Assembly (NCBI GenBank): GCA_009760855.2
Contig: WPIO01000009.1
Location: 9,077,501 to 9,141,500 of the forward strand
Source: Cristatella mucedo
Lineage: Eukaryota; Bryozoa; Phylactolaemata; Cristatellidae
Length of the DNA stretch: 64,000 bases
Direction of reading: 5' to 3'
In this document: one piece after another, positions 43,441-54,490 of the stretch
Numbering within the stretch: the stretch's first letter is position 1
How the letters are laid out: every line of letters begins with the position of its first letter
Notes under the pieces: model-generated
Database searches by the model: none
What the model saw: the letters and a program-made list of their open reading frames with translations, nothing else
Told to the model about the DNA's origin: nothing
Made by a program: the position numbers and the translations under genes

Positions 43441-44060
43441 CTTTGCAGCCATATTCATCACCAGCTCCGGAGGTCGGAGTGGCTTTTTCAGTAGTCCAGC
43501 CAGCACTGACCGACAGCAGTCCATTCTATACATAACCAGGGAGCTAGTGAGATTTTTATTTTATTTTAGCAAGCCACCGCAGTAGACGGTCCCTAATCTT
43601 AGCTTATGATCGAACGCGATGGCTAGCTGCGGAAGCGGTCATCTTGATGAGGCATTCAAACTTTAGGCAGTTATCAGAGAGGACACTTCAAGCACCCAAT
43701 GACGGTTGCACTACAGCGTCGCCAGTTACAAGAGCAAAGTCTCCTTGTTCAATTGCACACTTAGGGTGGCCGGTGAGTACGAGTTCATTTAATTCGTCGT
43801 TTAAATTAAGGAAATTGGCTGGCATCAAGGATCGAATGTCCGCAAGGCAAGCACTAAGCCGCTGCAGTGCGTTCCGATGGCTTAAATGACAAACACAAGT
43901 GGGTGTTGTTAGCACAGAAGCGACAGCAGATCCCGTGGGTCCCACTCACTTCCGCCAGAGGCTTGGTATACATGGAGAACAGCATAGAACCAAGAAAGAA
44001 CCGGTGTGGAACTCCACCGGTCACGTGTGTGCTGAATGAAACGTGACCGTCACGCGGTAC
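43441..44060 (-). pseudogene. LINE B reverse transcriptase region, antisense, uninterrupted paralogue
   Basis: The minus frame 43945-43688 reads LACLADIRSLMPANFLNLND and ELNELVLTGHPKCA, the thumb region. The segment 43615-43680 (GATGGCTAGCTGCGGAAGC) aligns with 57980-58270 but lacks the LINE A insertion present there. Further on, GAACCAAGAAAGAACCGG and GGAACTCCACCGGTCACG match the GSVLGPLL / CGVPQG region. Broken by several shifts. Confidence 0.87.
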
Positions 44061-44650
44061 GAAGTGAACACGATCGGACTTGGTGCAATTAGATTCGAAC
44101 CGAGCGAGCGAGTGCCTCTTCCAGAGCCAAATTTAGCAGGCCCAAACTGACTTAAGCGTGACTTCTGCTCCACCGCCAACGTATCGGTTCTGCTAACTAT
44201 TCGCTTCTATCCGAATTTTCTATATACTGTGGGCGCACTTACTTTAGAGTAAATATGCGCACGTGAAATTTTTCAGAAGCTCCGCTGTGAACCAACCAAT
44301 TTGACAGCTCCAACGCCGCTGGAGTTAAGTTGCTTTCTCCCCGCCCATCTCCAAAACCGCCACCCCCCCCCCCCCCGCCCAAATGACACGATGCAGCTGC
44401 CCGCTTCTCAATCCTCCGATCGCGTATCGATTCTTCGATCGCGTATCAATCCTCCGATCGCGTATCAGTCCTTCGATACCTGCCACGTTGCGACGCACAA
44501 TTAGCCGCCCCGGAGAGCGTACGGGCACGTCGCGTCCTGGCGAGTCGCGCGCGGTGCTCTTCTTTTTACAGCTATTCATTGCTCTTTAAGCGAAAAAGAA
44601 AAGCGAACGATGTAGGGACGTCACAACGGCCAACAGTTGCTATCGCGTTT
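44061..44650. other. Unassigned sequence with a minisatellite
   Basis: Contains a poly-C run at 44363-44375 and the 19-bp repeat. No exon recognised. Confidence 0.4.
44411..44478. repeat. 19-bp minisatellite, about 3.5 units
   Basis: ATCCTCCGATCGCGTATCG (44411), ATTCTTCGATCGCGTATCA (44430), ATCCTCCGATCGCGTATCA (44449), then a partial unit. Confidence 0.92.
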
Positions 44651-44654
44651 CCCC

Positions 44655-44760
44655 TTGCAGCAAGTGTAAACACCCTAGACAGAGATTGAGTTCTCTGAGG
44701 GCGCTTTATCAAGTGCATTATTATTATCATCATTATTATCATCATCATTATTATTATTAT
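44655..44760 (+). repeat. LINE A 3' tail, sense
   Basis: GCAGCAAGTGTAAACACCCT, AGACAGAGATTGAGTTCTCT, GAGGGCGCTTTATCAAGTGC, then ATT/ATC repeats to 44760. Confidence 0.93.
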
Positions 44761-45880
44761 GGCAGCGCTGAAGAGAAAGGGCGATTTGTCGAGTGGTGTC
44801 TTTGCGAGCTCATTTCGCGACCGACGAAGCCTGAGTCTCGAGTTCCATCCTAATGCTCCAAAACTGAACCTAAAGAGCCGCCCTAACGCCAGCGCTGTTT
44901 TCGCGGTGTTGAACTTGGCTGAGCAATGCTGCGACTTCTGTCGGTCAACTGCAGGCCGACAGAAGACGAAACTCCGAGCAAAAAGACGAGAGAAAGACTA
45001 AAAAAAATAATTAAACATCGAGCAAAACGCATGTAAGCAGAATCAAAAACGGAAAAAACTTCGAGTTCTTGCCTTGCCTAATGCGCTCTAATCTCTAGGC
45101 GGACCCTCGATTTCTAACGCGCCTTACTAATGTATTCTAATCGTTACACGCCACGCGCCTGCGCACCCTCGAGATGGCTGTCGTGTTTTTTTTTGCACCA
45201 TCGCTGCGCTGGCCGGTAGCGGACGAGAACTGCTGCGCGCCTCCGCGCGAGACTCCGCTCTGCTCGGCCATCTTTCACGTGCAATTCAACGACGCCCAAG
45301 CGCAGATAATAGCCAGCCAAAATTCCAGCAGGAGGGATCCACGCCGCTGCCGCCGCCGCGGCAGCGGCACCGGGCGGTTCGGCGGCGCGGATCCTAAGCT
45401 CTTAGAAATGCGAGCTCTGCATGGCTTCGTTTGTTAGCGGTGTTCTTTTCCCTTCTCCGCTATCCTTTGCCTTATTTTCTATTATATTTATATATATGTA
45501 TATGTTATATTGTCATATTATATTTTATATTTGTATTATTTTATATTTTATTTTATTTTATATTATCCTTTGCATCATTCTTTCTCCGCTATCCTCTCTG
45601 CCTTATTTTCTGCGACCTTAAATGGAAAAAATCTGCCTATCCCACGCTTTGTCTACCTGCTCTGCTGCCGTCCCGCTCGACAGCGGATTACTGCGGAAGG
45701 CGAGAGCAAGTCCTAGACTTCGCTGCCTGTCCGGACCGTAGGAGAAGTCGGATGAATTTCGTGGAAAATACGTCACTACGTCGGCACTGCTTCTCCTGGG
45801 CTTTTCCTACGGTCTGCTTACTACGGCTTGCTTCGCTGCTCTGACTTCCCGGACCGGATGTCTCAGCTCCGGGGAGGAAG
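44761..45880. other. Unassigned sequence
   Basis: Mixed GC sequence, then T/TA-rich DNA at 45480-45570. A GC hairpin with 11-bp arms (GCCGCTGCCGC / GCGGCAGCGGC, 45343-45368) lies between two GGATCC sites. No exon recognised. Confidence 0.4.
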
Positions 45881-46000
45881 GCGCTCGCACTTTGCGACCA
45901 AGGTCATGGGTTCGCGCGTTGCAGTGGGCCTTTTTATATTACCCTGCAATTGGCAAGCGGTGGTGCTAGTAGGTTAGGCTATACAAGCTAACGTTTTAAC
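45880..46000 (+). repeat. SINE S1, sense, degraded
   Basis: GCGACCAAGGTCATGGGTTC, GCGCGTTGCAGTGGGCC, GCAATTGGCAAGCGGTGGTG and GTTAGGCTATACAAGC follow S1 order. Confidence 0.78.
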
Positions 46001-46544
46001 TTTAATTTTTTACTTCCGTCGCTTTTTCTCTATTTTTCTCTTCGTATCTTTTTTCTTTTAATTCTCTCACGAGCCTCCTCCTCCTCTTCTCTCACTCTCT
46101 CTCACTCTCTCTCTCCATCTTTTCCCAATTTACCAGTCGAATTTGGTTTGATCGTCTCCGAGTTTCTTCCCGTCTCTACCTATCTTTCTTTTCCTCTCCT
46201 CTCTTCTCTCTTTCTTACTAATATAGCTAAGCGTCCCCGACGCAAAAGGTGAAGTTTTTGAGGCTTCTGCTCGCGATGTACCACACATATACAATTACCT
46301 ATCTAGTAGCTTAGCAGGTATTAAGTCATTTAAAGTCTAGACCTTGACCTTTCTAGAGCCGGCCAATCAAAGGAGTGCTAAGGGGGAGTGTTGGGTTGCC
46401 GAGCAGTTCTGAACGACCCTTCGGATCGGACGGAGGGAGCCAGTTAGGCACTCCTTTCGAACGATAAATGTGCACACACTGTAGCTGTACATACCGCATA
46501 TGTGCCTATGCAGGCATATACCTGTATGTATTATATGTATTTGG
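46001..46544. other. Pyrimidine-rich then mixed spacer
   Basis: Irregular CT/TTTTC sequence at 46020-46215 and no recognised gene after it. Confidence 0.45.
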
Positions 46545-46705
46545 GTCGTAGCCCGTGGGTACATGGTTTCGCTCTTCACTATTCAGGTCGTTGGCTCGAG
46601 TCCTACAGTGGACGGTCCTTTATTTCCAACTTCGAGCGGTGGCGATAGTCGTTAAGGCTCTTATGCCTCTATAGAAATGGAGATGTTGAATCAGCCAACC
46701 TTTCT
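46545..46705 (+). repeat. SINE S1, sense
   Basis: CGTAGCCCGTGGGTACATGG, TTGGCTCGAGTCCTACAGTG (box B-like), GCGGTGGCGATAGTCGTTAA and the end TTGAATCAGCCAACC. Confidence 0.88.
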
Positions 46706-47029
46706 TTTACGCATGTACACGTGTACTTATACTAACTCATCCATATACAGGTCATTTACGCTTATGTACAGATCATACAGATTATGTACAGATGTACATA
46801 TCCCAGTAAATACAGGTGAGTATAATGTCTTTTTCGGATTGCTGAGCAATAGACCAGATTGCTGAGCAATAGACCGTGACCAGAGGCGACAGGAGCTCCT
46901 GTCTGCAGGCTGGAGGCTGCAGTGTATTCGTTTTCTCGTTTTGCTAAAAATACCTGCATTTACGCATACCTGTTTACCCTTGAACGACACATATGTACAT
47001 TTATTTTTATGTAGATATACATACATATA
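46706..47029. other. Unassigned spacer with a 20-bp tandem duplication
   Basis: GATTGCTGAGCAATAGACC occurs twice in tandem (46837 and 46857). No exon recognised. Confidence 0.5.
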
Positions 47030-47135
47030 GGTCGTTTGTACAGTGCCTTAGGAGAAATAAACCTCTATTCAGGGGTTTTACAGCTCGCTGCAACCAAATC
47101 AGTAATCATGGATCAATGACATCCAAGGCGCCACG
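47030..47135 (-). repeat. LINE 3' tail variant, antisense
   Basis: GTACAGTGCCTTAGGAGAAA, AACCTCTATTCAGGGGTTTT and ACAGCTCGCTGCAACC. Related to the LINE A/S2 tail and to 49.86 kb, but with a GCTCGCTG word not seen in the standard tail; perhaps a subfamily. Confidence 0.7.
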
Positions 47136-47160
47136 ATTAGATAAGTATGCACAATTGTTC

Positions 47161-47164
<4 letters not shown>

Positions 47165-47202
<38 letters not shown>

Positions 47203-47213
47203 CATATATATAT

Positions 47214-47247
<34 letters not shown>
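47165..47247. repeat. (TA)n microsatellite
   Basis: About 80 bp of TA with TACA interruptions near the middle. Confidence 0.96.
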
Positions 47248-47249
<2 letters not shown>

Positions 47250-47630
47250 TTCTACCTAATCCTGAATTGCTGTCACTCCGTCAATGTCTTCATTCCGTAA
47301 TCAGTTTCTGCTTTTCTTTTATAGGATTATTGTTTATTATGCCGCGCTGTGCGTCTACCTCTTTCGATTATATTATTGAAGGCAGCAATGAGATACTGTA
47401 AACGAATGGTCGGTATTCCGTAGCACGCCGCCTGGTGTCAATATTCTAGTTACGGACGTTAGTAGGAAAATGCTATGCGGCAAAAAAGACTCGCAAATGA
47501 TAGAGGCTAGAGCTCCGGTGATTCGCCGCTACTATTCTACTATTCACCACGTGACGAGCACGTGACGAGCGACTTATTAGCTGCAGCGGCGTAACGCCCA
47601 AGAACTCTGAGAGTTTCTCTCTCTCTCTCT
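47248..47630. other. Unassigned spacer
   Basis: A short CACGTGACGAG tandem pair lies at about 47547-47569. Nothing else recognised. Confidence 0.4.
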
Positions 47631-47639
47631 CTGTCTATA

Positions 47640-47643
47640 TATG

Positions 47644-47679
<36 letters not shown>

Positions 47680-47716
47680 CATCTATCTATCTATCTATCT
47701 GTCTGTCTGTCTATCT
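47640..47716. repeat. (CTAT)n microsatellite
   Basis: About 18 CTAT (GATA) units, ending in CTGT variants. Confidence 0.97.
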
Positions 47717-48620
47717 CACCTCTACCTCTTAATACTGTATATCTCTAGCCTTCTTTCAATCTTGCTATCTACTTACATGTATATACAGGTATAGGAATAT
47801 ATGTATATTTATTTATTTATATATTTATGTATGTGTGTGCTGTGTGCACAGCAAATATGTATTTATTTATCTGTCTGTCTGTACGCTTTTGCCTTTTTCT
47901 AGCCAGTTCTTTTCTTCTCTGACAGCAAAGATTCTCGCCCTGCAATAAATACCGTCTACGGTTCGTGTGCACTTGATGGCCGCGCCGCCTTCTTGGTATC
48001 AACTTAAGCTCGCTGACTAAGGCTCTCATCGGCTATCGCCGCGCTTACTCACCTGCAAGGGAGCTTCGTCTGCCGCCCCAGCATTTTCCGTCATCGCACG
48101 CCCTCCGCACTCGAGAGCCCCGAGCGCTTCCGGTTTGCTTCCGGCCTCGCGTGCGCGGCACCGGCTGAAGAGCGCTCTCTCGAGCATCCACCCACATGCG
48201 GCAGATCTGCGGCGGCACCACGGCTCCGGTGCCACCCGCCTGAAGGTCAATGCTAGCCGCCCTGCCGCCGCATCCGCGAGGCGTCGGCGTGTGGCATCCG
48301 CACTGGCAGCCTCGGCGAGTAGGGATGCCACAGGGCTGACTTCTTGCTCGGCTCGTGACATTAATTTTTTTAACCTGAGCCTTAATTAGTCGGGCTATAC
48401 GGGGCGGCGACGGCCGTACTAACTGCTCCGCGGCAGCAGTTCGCCTCTTAGCCTCTCTTTGTCCAGCGGCGGCGACTGCGGCAGCGGCTGATTAAGCTGC
48501 GGCAGCTGTCGCAGCCACGGTGATAGGATAGCGCATTGCTTGGTCGCAGCCACGAGGATCGGCACCGATAGTAAGAGACTTGGTGGACACCATTCAGAGC
48601 TCAGAAGTTGAAGCCGAAGC
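47717..48620. other. Mixed then CpG-rich block
   Basis: AT-rich to about 47930, then GC-rich CpG-dense DNA from about 48030 to 48530. ORFs on both strands with no recognised domain. Confidence 0.4.
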
Positions 48621-48624
48621 GAAT

Positions 48625-48770
48625 CGTGTAAAGTATCTACGTCTGCAACTCCACGAAGCCATGAAGACCATGTGGGTGCTACGCAGGAGAGTCTTATACA
48701 GCGAACTCACGGCCTATGCGGCTTTCGGTACGCATTCGGTAGCCAACAGACTTTATCTCCGCGGTTTTTA
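48625..48770 (-). repeat. LINE B 3' end, antisense, short
   Basis: AAGTATCTACGTCTGCAACT, CCACGAAGCCATGAAGACCA, TGTGGGTGCTACGCAGGAGA and GGCTTTCGGTACGCATTCGG. Confidence 0.9.
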
Positions 48771-48854
48771 AGTGACCGAATATCGCAAGTTTACAACTCG
48801 TCACCGGTTTGACCATACTATCCAATCTCCAAATCTCCAAGTCAAGATAGCTAG

Positions 48855-48902
48855 CCCTGATGACCAAGGTCGTGGGCTCGAGTCCTGCGGCAAATGTTAA
48901 GC
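48855..48902 (+). repeat. SINE S1 head fragment
   Basis: CTGATGACCAAGGTCGTGGG and CTCGAGTCCTGCGGCAAA match the S1 box B side only. Confidence 0.7.
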
Positions 48903-48995
48903 GCTTGGATAGACACCCAGTGTTCTATTTGTGTGCTATGCAAACGAATTGTATATACTCTACACACACACACATGCACAAGCATGTATATAAAC

Positions 48996-48999
<4 letters not shown>

Positions 49000-49089
<90 letters not shown>

Positions 49090-49099
49090 TGTGTGTGTG
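49000..49099. repeat. (TA)n(GT)n microsatellite
   Basis: About 87 bp of uninterrupted TA, then a short GT run. Confidence 0.98.
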
Positions 49100-49855
49100 T
49101 TTTTTTTTGTGTTCGAGCTTGCTCAATCATCGGAGCATTGCAATACTCTACGTCACAGAACTAATTGATAGAGGGCATCCATTTATACCCAGAGCTTCCA
49201 AGGAAGTACAAGATGTCGGAGCTGTTTCGTTGCCATTTGAATCCAGCAGCCGCCTGTCGCTCTGATCATCTGCCTCAGGCTGGTGGGACAAGTGATCTGC
49301 CAAGTATGACACTGCTGCACTCAAGAAATCTTTTCCTGCGCACGTTCGGAGGGCCAACCAATTTCAAGGCTCAAGACTTGCCGCGATAGCTATGTATCTT
49401 TTCATAGAGTCGCGTGATAGTTACGTATCTTTTCATGGAGTCGCCTTCTGGTAAAGCGACTCGGGTGATGCGGCCCTGGTGGAGGGGGCCTAGCGATGCG
49501 GTCCGCACTAGTGCATTCATTTGCTGTCAATCTTGGACAAGATCTTAGACGGCGGCGACAGAAGCTGACTGAGCTATCTAGAATTTGAAAAAGTCAAACA
49601 TAAATTACGCAACAAAACAGCAAAACAAAGAGCTTAAATGCTGAAAACCAAGCGAAAATTTTGAAAGCGAAAGCTTTCTGCTGCTTGTCAAGGCGCGTCG
49701 TCATAATCCTTTTTTTTCTATTTAGAACGCCAGTGCCTGGATAGACCTTCAGCTTCTTCTATGGTGCTTAAAAATAATTTTTTTAGAATTAACGGAAGTT
49801 ATGTAACTTACCAAACCAATTGACCTGCAATGTCAGAGTCATGATAAGAATGTAA
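49100..49855. other. Unassigned sequence
   Basis: Two near-identical words (TAGCTATGTATCTTTTCATA and TAGTTACGTATCTTTTCATG, about 49388 and 49420) form a short direct repeat. A plus frame at 49165-49389 is not recognised. Confidence 0.4.
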
Positions 49856-49859
49856 CAAT

Positions 49860-49945
49860 AAAAAGTCATTTATAGAGCGCCCTAAGAGAGCTAGAATTCT
49901 ATTCGTGGATTTACAGCTCGCTGCTTGAAAGAAGCTATAGCCACC
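49860..49945 (-). repeat. LINE 3' tail variant, antisense
   Basis: AAAGTCATTTATAGAGCGCC, CTAAGAGAGCTAGAATTCTA and TTTACAGCTCGCTGCTTGAA; same variant as 47.03 kb. Confidence 0.75.
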
Positions 49946-50240
49946 AGACAATCATCAGACAATCACCAGTCAATGAAAAGCAGGATTTGAATGCCTAGAC
50001 TGGCATTCAAAAGCAAGAGCAAAAGAACGCTTGGCCCCCCTGGAAGACCCTTGGTTAGCGACGTGTGCTGAATCAAGCACTAAGTATCAAGTACTAATGT
50101 ACTAAGTAAGCATCAAGTACTAATCAAGCCGCTAAGCACGCATGAATATGCAGACGAGTTCGCTGGGGTGCAGGGACAGCTGAAAGGAATGGGACGGTTC
50201 TTTAATTAAGGTCCTTCAAAATTAGGCAAAGTCAATGCAG
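49946..50240. other. Probable LINE 3' UTR debris
   Basis: Repeated AAGTACTAA / ATCAAGCACTAAG words around 50070-50130. Probably part of the antisense element continuing to 50.66 kb, but not aligned with confidence. Confidence 0.4.
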
Positions 50241-50675
50241 TTTCAGGTAATGACAAAAGCCAGTAGTGAGTTACAGACTTCCAGTGCGTATGAACTGAAG
50301 GCCAGGTCACTAGAAGGTTTCAATTTAGTTCGAGGAACGGCGAGATGACTGGAAGCCGAGGAGCGAGCCGTTCGAGAGATCAGGATGCAGGGGCGAGGAA
50401 GTCGGATAGGTCAAGGCTGCTGCGAGCGAGTGAAGCGACCTGTAAGTCAGACACAGCAGATCTTGAAGTCGATCTGATTCTTGACATGGGGACAGGTGAA
50501 GCTCAGATAGAAGTGGCGCGATGTGGCAGCCACGTCGCTGACGACAGACCAGACGTCCTGCTGAGCTATGCACCATCTGAAGAGAACCAAGGGCAATCAA
50601 TGCAGCAAGTCCTGAATAAAATGAATTGCAACTATGGAGACAGGATTTCAAAAACATGAGGAACTTGCACGTCAT
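50241..50675 (-). pseudogene. LINE C-terminal region, antisense
   Basis: The minus frame includes SAGRLVCRQRRGCHIAPLLS and ELHLSPCQESDRLQDLLCLT, with YRSLHSLAAA. This matches the pattern RLVCRECQSCHISPLLADLH at 61.4 kb, with a frame shift after HL. The copy is dead. Confidence 0.88.
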
Positions 50676-50834
50676 TAACCACGTGGGCTTCGCCTCTTTT
50701 CCAGCCAGTTGTAGCGCGCCTCAATAGAGATTTGTTTCTATGGAGCTACGCAGACTACTTTTTACTATTATTTATAAAGTTGGCATTCCCAAGAAGGCCA
50801 TTATGCACTCGGTGCCTCGATAATCATAAATAAG
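50676..50834. other. Unassigned spacer
   Basis: Nothing recognised. Confidence 0.4.
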
Positions 50835-50988
50835 GTTAGCAGATTCAACAGCTTCAGTTAAAAAACGGCAGAAGAGCCTTTAAGGCTACCGCCGTGTGCA
50901 GTATTGGATCTCCCCACTGCAGGACTCGAACCCACGATCTGAGTCGTGAAGAGCTAGCACCTTACCCCTAGGTCATGCTGTGCCGACT
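50835..50988 (-). repeat. SINE S1, antisense, nearly complete
   Basis: GGTTAGCAGATTCAACAGCT, GGCAGAAGAGCCTTTAAGGC, CTGCAGGACTCGAACCCACG (box B complement) and TGAAGAGCTAGCACCTTACC (box A side). One of the best S1 copies. Confidence 0.92.
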
Positions 50989-51159
50989 CTGCGCTGCGAT
51001 ATTGTCTAAAAATTGACTGCTAACTTTCTGGTTAGGCTTTAAGCTTTGATGTACGACTTCAGCGTGTACTGCTTCACTGCTACTTGCTCTGGAGTCTGCG
51101 ATATGATCTGAGCCTTAGTGATATCACCTGGGCCTAATGACTTAGGCCCAGGGATGTAA

Positions 51160-51700
51160 TCTAATGTAATGTATCTCCATCTGTAACTCCACAAAGTCAT
51201 TAAGACTACGTGGTTGTTACGCAGGAGAGTTTTGTATAGCGCACTCACAGCCTAAGCGGCTTTCGGTACGCATTCGGTAGCCAACAGACTTCGCTCACGC
51301 AACAAAGAGAAAGTGGAAAGCACAGCCGAGTCAGGAGAGCAGTTGAGGTAGTGAGTAGCATGGAAGTAGCAGCTCAGGACCGTTGGAAAGGATGTGCTAC
51401 AGTCGGCAGCAGGAGAGCAGTTTTCGTTACATAAGAATTGTGGAAGCGAGTTCCACAGTCTAGGACCTGCAGAGCTAAAGCTTCTGTCGCCAAAAGCCTT
51501 TGAGCGTAGGATAAGGCACTGATTAAGACGGCGGCCACTGATGACGACTGTTAATGAGTGCCGAACGAAAGCCGCCATGTTGAATGACGATGCAGGAATA
51601 AGACCCGAGACCAAGTGCGTGTGGGCGTGCTGCTTGTCCTTTGCAGCGGATAGAGATTTTGGCATTTCAGAAGTTGATCAGCAGGCGGCGTGGGGTCGCA
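51160..51700 (-). pseudogene. LINE B 3' end and C-terminal ORF, antisense
   Basis: Starts with the antisense tail TCTAATGTAATGTATCTCCA. The minus frame 51665-51252 reads AFGDRSFSSAGPRLWNSLPQ and FLCNENCSPAADCSTSFPTV, the clearest C-terminus of this family in the window. The 5' end is truncated at about 51.7 kb, where the frame becomes unrecognisable. Confidence 0.93.
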
Positions 51701-52290
51701 GACAGGGCTAGAGTTCGCGATGAAGTCAGCAGCAGCAGGCAGCTTCAAGGTTGACGGCAAGGTCTGCGTAACGTGGCGCTCGCTCAGGTAACTAGCTCAG
51801 TGGCAGGAATTTCGAAAACGGCGATGGTTTCGATGCAGAAGGCTATTTTAAATGCACATCAAATGCACACAAAAAACTAAAGAGGCATTAGTGCGTGCAA
51901 GGGTGCACTGTCAAGCCACGCTCGTGCAATAAGAGAAACGCAAAGAAATTTGAGGCGACTGGACACGTTGCGAACCCAGAACTGAACGAAACCTGGCAAG
52001 CAAAAATGCCAAAGGTGAAGGAAAAATTGACATATTTTTGCAACGGAGAAAACTCGCGGCCTAGGGAAAGAGGATCTATTAGTAAGAAAATGCAAAGGAA
52101 ATCTTTCTATTGCATAATAGTCCGTTTTGAGTCATGCGAACTTTCTGGAATGACATTGAATTCATAACGCAAGAAAATTTCTTAACATCCCATATTTAAT
52201 TTTAATAATAATATCAACATTAATATTAATGTAGTATTTTGAAGCGCGAATGAGCTTTTTTTCTCTAGCAGTACAGAGTAAAGCAAACTG
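51701..52290. other. Unassigned sequence
   Basis: A 90-codon plus frame at 51895-52167 has balanced, basic composition but no recognised motif. The flanking AT-rich DNA carries no other feature. Confidence 0.35.
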
Positions 52291-52299
52291 AGGAGCCGG

Positions 52300-52445
52300 C
52301 CGCAAGCTCAGTACGTGCCTTCGTTTTGGCGGATGACACGCAGCTGTGCCTGTGCTCCGAAGTGCTGGACCTGCCTTCCAGGATCTCGAACTCGCTCAGC
52401 TCCCTGGCCGCGGCGGGTATCACTGCCATTGCACTTGAGTAACGG
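52300..52445 (+). pseudogene. LINE reverse transcriptase relic with the catalytic box
   Basis: GTACGTGCCTTCGTTTTGGC onward reads VRAFVLADDTQLCLCSEVLD with LPSRISNSLSSLAAAGI. The FVLADDTQL segment corresponds to the YADDTQLY box with Tyr replaced by Leu, an inactivating change. No flanking LINE parts are recognised, so it is an isolated relic. Confidence 0.78.
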
Positions 52446-53070
52446 GAAACTTTCTTAAGTTAAATGACTTCAATAAAACCAAGTTACCAATTGCGGCAAA
52501 TGTAGCGTTATTCTGCATTTGAAAAGCCTAACCTTTAAAATGGGCTCGGGCTGCGCATCTTTAATATTGTAATTTTACTTTTTTATTGTAACTTATTGTA
52601 ATTTTTATTGTTTTATACATTTTTATTGTAATATTACAATTAAGCAAGTAATTTGGGTGTCTTGTTACAACGTGACATTTTACTATGTAGTTTGACATTC
52701 TTCCTAGCGGCGAGTACGCGGCAAGCACTCACAACACCGAAGCGGGATTAAAGACGTTTGCTCACACGGACGCTGCAGCGGGCCAGTGCACCCCTGTCCT
52801 GCCCGGCGTCCTCGACGTAACTCATCGTAACCTTTGCAGCCCTTTGCTTAAATATTACTGCCATAAATCACAACAGCAGCCCATGACGGCTATGTCATAA
52901 TCTCTGCTGGCCCATAAATCACTTTAAGCCATAAACTGGCCGTAGGAGGAATAACAGCGCAATAAATGCAATTGATCCATAGACCACCAACATCTCAAAT
53001 TAGCCACATACTATACGATACCGATAACGCACTACTTGTAGGTCAATCGGCCTACCCAATAGAAAGCTTG
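52446..53070. other. Unassigned AT-rich then mixed sequence
   Basis: A short TTTTATTGTAA-type tandem repeat lies at 52577-52635. No exon recognised. Confidence 0.4.
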
Positions 53071-53074
53071 CAAT

Positions 53075-53262
53075 TTTCGAAACGCTGCAGCCAGGTTTGT
53101 CTGCCGTGAACGGCCCAGTTGCCATACTACACGTCTTCCTACAAACCTTCACAAGCTCTCTATCAAACTGCGTATCGACTTTCAGGTTTTTTTAGCACAC
53201 CTTCCGGTCCCTTCATTCACTTACTCTAGCCCACCCATCGGAAATACTTCTTATTCGCAGGT
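53075..53262 (+). pseudogene. LINE C-terminal fragment, sense
   Basis: CAGGTTTGTCTGCCGTGAAC, AAGCTCTCTATCAAACTGCG and TATCGACTTTCAGG match the RLVCRE...LPVKQRIDFKV coding region, and TTAGCACACCTTCCGGTCCC continues it. Frame broken. Confidence 0.75.
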
Positions 53263-53264
53263 CT

Positions 53265-53790
53265 TCGACGCCAATCAGCAAGGACCGGCTCCGTCTCGAG
53301 CGCTGCGCGGCGGCCATGTTTTGTCCGGAAGCGGAAGCCGGAAGACCTAGTCTGTGAGCGCGCATTCGCATCGAGCAGCAGCGTCGGCAGCCGGGCTCAG
53401 CGCGGAGCCTTCGTCTGCCGCTCCAAACTTGGCTGCAAGCTGCCAGATGCGCAGCGGAGCGGGCCGCCAGACTAATGCGCCTTGCGCCCACGAACTGCCG
53501 GCAGCTTAAAAGTGGCGATGGCGACCATACCCGAGTCCGCCTGGCTCCGCTTGTAGATGGGTCGGTCGGTCGGCTGGTCTCCACCCACGCGGTCAGCTTC
53601 CGGTCCGCACCTCTCTCGGTGCACTCTGACCGCGATCTGAGCTGACGGAGAAGCAAAGGAAGCGCCTCGCGCCGGAAGCGCACGTCAGTAGCGCTTCCGG
53701 CTCTTTCGAGTGAACGACTCGGATGCGACGCGTCCGCCTCGCTGCGGCGAAACTTCTTTGCCGCTTCCTCGGTCACGTGACAAAATTGCT
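53265..53790. other. CpG-rich GC block
   Basis: CpG-dense. The minus frame 53776-53213 is open but includes the LINE end at its 3' side and shows no domain. Possible CpG island. Confidence 0.45.
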
Positions 53791-53844
53791 GCGACTACTT
53801 TCGAGCATTCTCACAGCAACCGCATTTCGGCGAATTGCATTTGC

Positions 53845-53930
53845 TAAATATAATTAATTCCTTGGTATAGCGCTCGGACAGAGAAAGACGAGCATCTTGA
53901 CCACTGGGCCAAACCAGCGAGCGCGGGCGA
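53845..53930 (-). repeat. SINE S2, antisense, internally deleted
   Basis: AATATAATTAATTCCTTGGT and ATAGCGCTCGGACAGAGA, then AGCATCTTGACCACTGGGCC (box A complement). The box B part is missing. Confidence 0.75.
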
Positions 53931-54139
53931 CGTGGGTAATGGGACTCGCTACATCGTGGGAATTCGGAGCCTAGGAATGCCTCTCCATGATAAAGCGAAT
54001 CAATGTGAAATAAAATATTCTATCGTCGCGAATCCTACTTTCAAAATCAAACGATCCAGATTCTCCTTCGCCGCGTATATTGCCGCAAATGAATGAAGCA
54101 GGTCTAGTCCAAACATTTCATTTCACATGCGCACAACGT
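53931..54139. other. Unassigned spacer
   Basis: Nothing recognised. Confidence 0.4.
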
Positions 54140-54490
54140 AATGCAATTTAATGTATATCCGTCTGTAGCTCCAAAAAGACTGAGTGGGTGTGTTGCGCCT
54201 GAGAGGTTTATGTAGCACACTCAAAGCTTAAGTGGCTTTCGGTACGCATTCTGTAGCCATCGCACTGCGTCTCGCGTAACGGAGAGAAAATGAGAAGCAT
54301 AGCTGAGCCTGGCGCGCGGTTGAGGGAGTCCTGAGCATCGAGAAGATTGATAGAATATTCTAGAAGATATTCTATTCTAGAAGATAGCTGCTCAGGACGG
54401 CTGAAAAGATGCGCCACATTCAACAGAAGGTCATGCAGAAGGTCATGCGAGAATAGAGGTCGTTGCGAACGTAAATGACCTCGCAGCTGC
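54140..54490 (-). repeat. LINE B 3' end, antisense
   Basis: GCAATTTAATGTATATCCGT, CTGTAGCTCCAAAAAGACTG, GTGGCTTTCGGTACGCATTC and AGATAGCTGCTCAGGACGGC. A GAATATTCTAGAAGATATTC duplication/inversion is inserted near 54350-54385. Confidence 0.88.

Noticed and set aside
52300-52445. Host gene with an ADD motif
   Set aside because: The FVLADDTQL context is the LINE YADDTQL box with a changed Tyr, so it is retrotransposon debris.
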